From: Dehalococcoidia bacterium
GTDB taxonomy: Bacteria; Chloroflexota; Dehalococcoidia; Lucifugimonadales; JAGWBF01
Direction: 5' to 3'
DNA: 7,072 nucleotides
NCBI GenBank assembly: GCA_021296025.1
Contig: JAGWBF010000079.1
Span: 1-7,072 of the forward strand
The position numbers and the translations under genes are program-made. Below, one piece after another: positions 5,699 to 7,072 of the stretch; the first letter of the stretch is position 1, and every line of letters starts with the position of its first letter. The notes beneath the pieces are model-generated. The model searched no databases and was not told the origin of the DNA. It saw nothing but the letters and a program-made list of their open reading frames with translations.

Positions 5699-7072
5699 CC
5701 AGCCAGATAATCCGGGAACTGATAGTTGGAAAGGTGGGGCAAGCCCTTGAGCTTGCCCGCAGGGAGGGAGCGCTTAACCTGGATACCCTTCCACCGGTGG
5801 CGGTGGAGCGTCCCGCCAACGAGGAGCACGGCGATTTTGCCACCAGCCTGCCCCTGCGCCTCGCCCGAGCTTGCCGTATAGACCCCATGAAGATCGCCGA
5901 AGATATGGCGGGCTTCATCTCCCCTGGTGAAGAGATCGAAAGGGTATGGGCTACCGCGCCGGGATTTGTCAATTTCAGGCTTCGGAACTCATGGCTCCTG
6001 GAGCAGGTGGAGCACATCCGGAGGGAAGGGCAAAGCTACGGCCAGCTGCGTTCTCCGAGCCCCAAGAAGACAATCGTGGAGTTCGTGAGCGTCAACCCAA
6101 CGGGACCTGTGCACGTAGGCCACACCAGGGGAGCGGTGTTGGGAAGCACTCTGGCCAGGGTGCTGCAGGCTGCGGGGCATGATGTAACCACCGAATACTA
6201 CATCAACGACTCGGGCAGCCAGATGGAAGCTTTCTACGCATCGGTGCACGCCCGATACAAGCAGACCCTTGGCCAGGAGGCTGCGCTTCCTGCCAATGGA
6301 TACGCAGGGGAATACATCACCGACCTGGCCCAAGAGATCCTTGCCGAGGAGGGCGACCGATTCCTATTCATGGAGGAAGAGCAGGCGGTGAAGGAGCTGG
6401 GCAGCATTGGCCTTCGCAAGATGGTCGAGCTGATCAAGGACGACCTGCTCCAGATCAGGGTCGAATTCGACAACTGGTTTTCCGAGGGAACCCTGTACGA
6501 GACCGGGGTATACGACGAAACGATGGCTATCCTGGAGGGGGGGAATCACATCGTGGAACGGGAAGGGGCCCGATGGTTCAACTCCACAGCCCTTGCGGAA
6601 GATAAGGACAATGTGCTGGTCAGGTCCTCGGGATCGCCAACTTACTTCGCCTCGGACGTTGCGTACCACCACAACAAGTTCCTCCGCCGGCAGTACGATA
6701 CGGCGATCAACATCTGGGGTGCGGACCACCAGGGGCATGTTCCCCGCATGAAGGCGGCCGCTGCTGCCTTAGGGGTGGACCCGGCCCAGCTGAACATCAC
6801 CATTGCCCAGATGGTTACCCTAAAGCGCGGAAAGGAGCTGGTGAAAGCTTCCAAGAGGGCTGGCGAGTTCGTCACCCTGCGGGAGCTGGCCGATGAAGTC
6901 GGGGCCGATGCCTGCCGGTACTTCTTCCTTGCGCGTACTCCATCCACCCACATGGAATTCGACCTGGAGCTGGCCAAGAAGGAGTCCTCGGAGAACCCCG
7001 TCTATTACATCCAGTACGGCCACGCTCGCATCGCTGGAATCCTGTTCAACGCCCGGCAGCAGGGCATCGACT
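5695..7072 (+). CDS. argS: Arginyl-tRNA synthetase, 5' part (runs off the window)
   Basis: This class I enzyme charges tRNA-Arg with arginine using ATP in the cytosol. About 459 residues are present; the family usually has about 550-580, so mainly the C-terminal anticodon-binding DALR domain is cut off. The N-terminal additional domain (about 1-95) has the tRNA-elbow motif NEEHGDFAT (42-50). The catalytic domain carries EFVSVNPTGPVHVGH (129-143), in which HVGH is the HIGH signature, then YYINDSGSQM (168-177), GADHQGHVPRMKAA (342-355) and KASKRAGEFVTL (384-395), which stands where KMSKS or KMSKR is expected. YYIQYGHARI (437-446) leads into the tRNA-binding region. The TTG start is chosen because AGAGGG lies 8 nt upstream and the sequence from TSQIIRELI matches the normal start. 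recG ends 145 bp upstream on the same strand, so co-transcription is possible. Confidence 0.95.
   Translation, partial: MTSQIIRELIVGKVGQALELARREGALNLDTLPPVAVERPANEEHGDFATSLPLRLARACRIDPMKIAEDMAGFISPGEEIERVWATAPGFVNFRLRNSWLLEQVEHIRREGQSYGQLRSPSPKKTIVEFVSVNPTGPVHVGHTRGAVLGSTLARVLQAAGHDVTTEYYINDSGSQMEAFYASVHARYKQTLGQEAALPANGYAGEYITDLAQEILAEEGDRFLFMEEEQAVKELGSIGLRKMVELIKDDLLQIRVEFDNWFSEGTLYETGVYDETMAILEGGNHIVEREGARWFNSTALAEDKDNVLVRSSGSPTYFASDVAYHHNKFLRRQYDTAINIWGADHQGHVPRMKAAAAALGVDPAQLNITIAQMVTLKRGKELVKASKRAGEFVTLRELADEVGADACRYFFLARTPSTHMEFDLELAKKESSENPVYYIQYGHARIAGILFNARQQGID

Overview
The window is an ordinary chromosomal, GC-rich bacterial segment. It holds five recognisable housekeeping genes: rpmB on the minus strand, then fakA, a degV/fakB-type gene, recG and the 5' part of argS on the plus strand. 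Three of the five starts are non-ATG (fakA TTG, degV GTG, argS TTG). The neighbourhood of rpmB, fakA, degV and recG recalls the rpmB-yloV-recG region of Firmicutes. The divergent rpmB, the long N-terminal extension on RecG and the protein sequence style suggest Chloroflexota, perhaps Dehalococcoidia. That lineage call is inferred from memory of these families; no search was run.

Layout. Bases 1-44 lie downstream of rpmB and show no terminator. rpmB (45-254, minus) encodes the four-cysteine form of ribosomal protein L28. The 86-bp gap between rpmB and fakA carries back-to-back promoter elements on both strands, including a perfect inverted repeat (GCTA-GAA-TAGC) that reads as a -10 box either way. 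fakA (341-2104) and degV (2120-2980) are 15 bp apart and form a likely two-gene operon for a fatty-acid kinase and its fatty-acid-carrier protein. recG (3048-5549) follows a 67-bp gap with its own weak promoter-like sequence and no Shine-Dalgarno site. argS starts at TTG 5695 and runs off the right edge; about 459 codons are present.

How the genes work together. FakA and DegV/FakB phosphorylate fatty acids to acyl-phosphates for phospholipid synthesis. L28 and ArgRS serve translation, and RecG serves fork rescue and recombination. The link between them is a shared growth role rather than one pathway.

I found no mobile element, CRISPR, phage gene, RNA gene or defence system. The most open question is the 145-bp recG-argS gap. 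It contains an unbroken 49-codon, cysteine-rich reading frame with its own GAGG ribosome-binding site, whose start overlaps the recG stop and whose stop overlaps the argS start. The same stretch also contains sequence blocks shared with the recG upstream region, which argues instead for a promoter. The sequence alone does not decide between the two.
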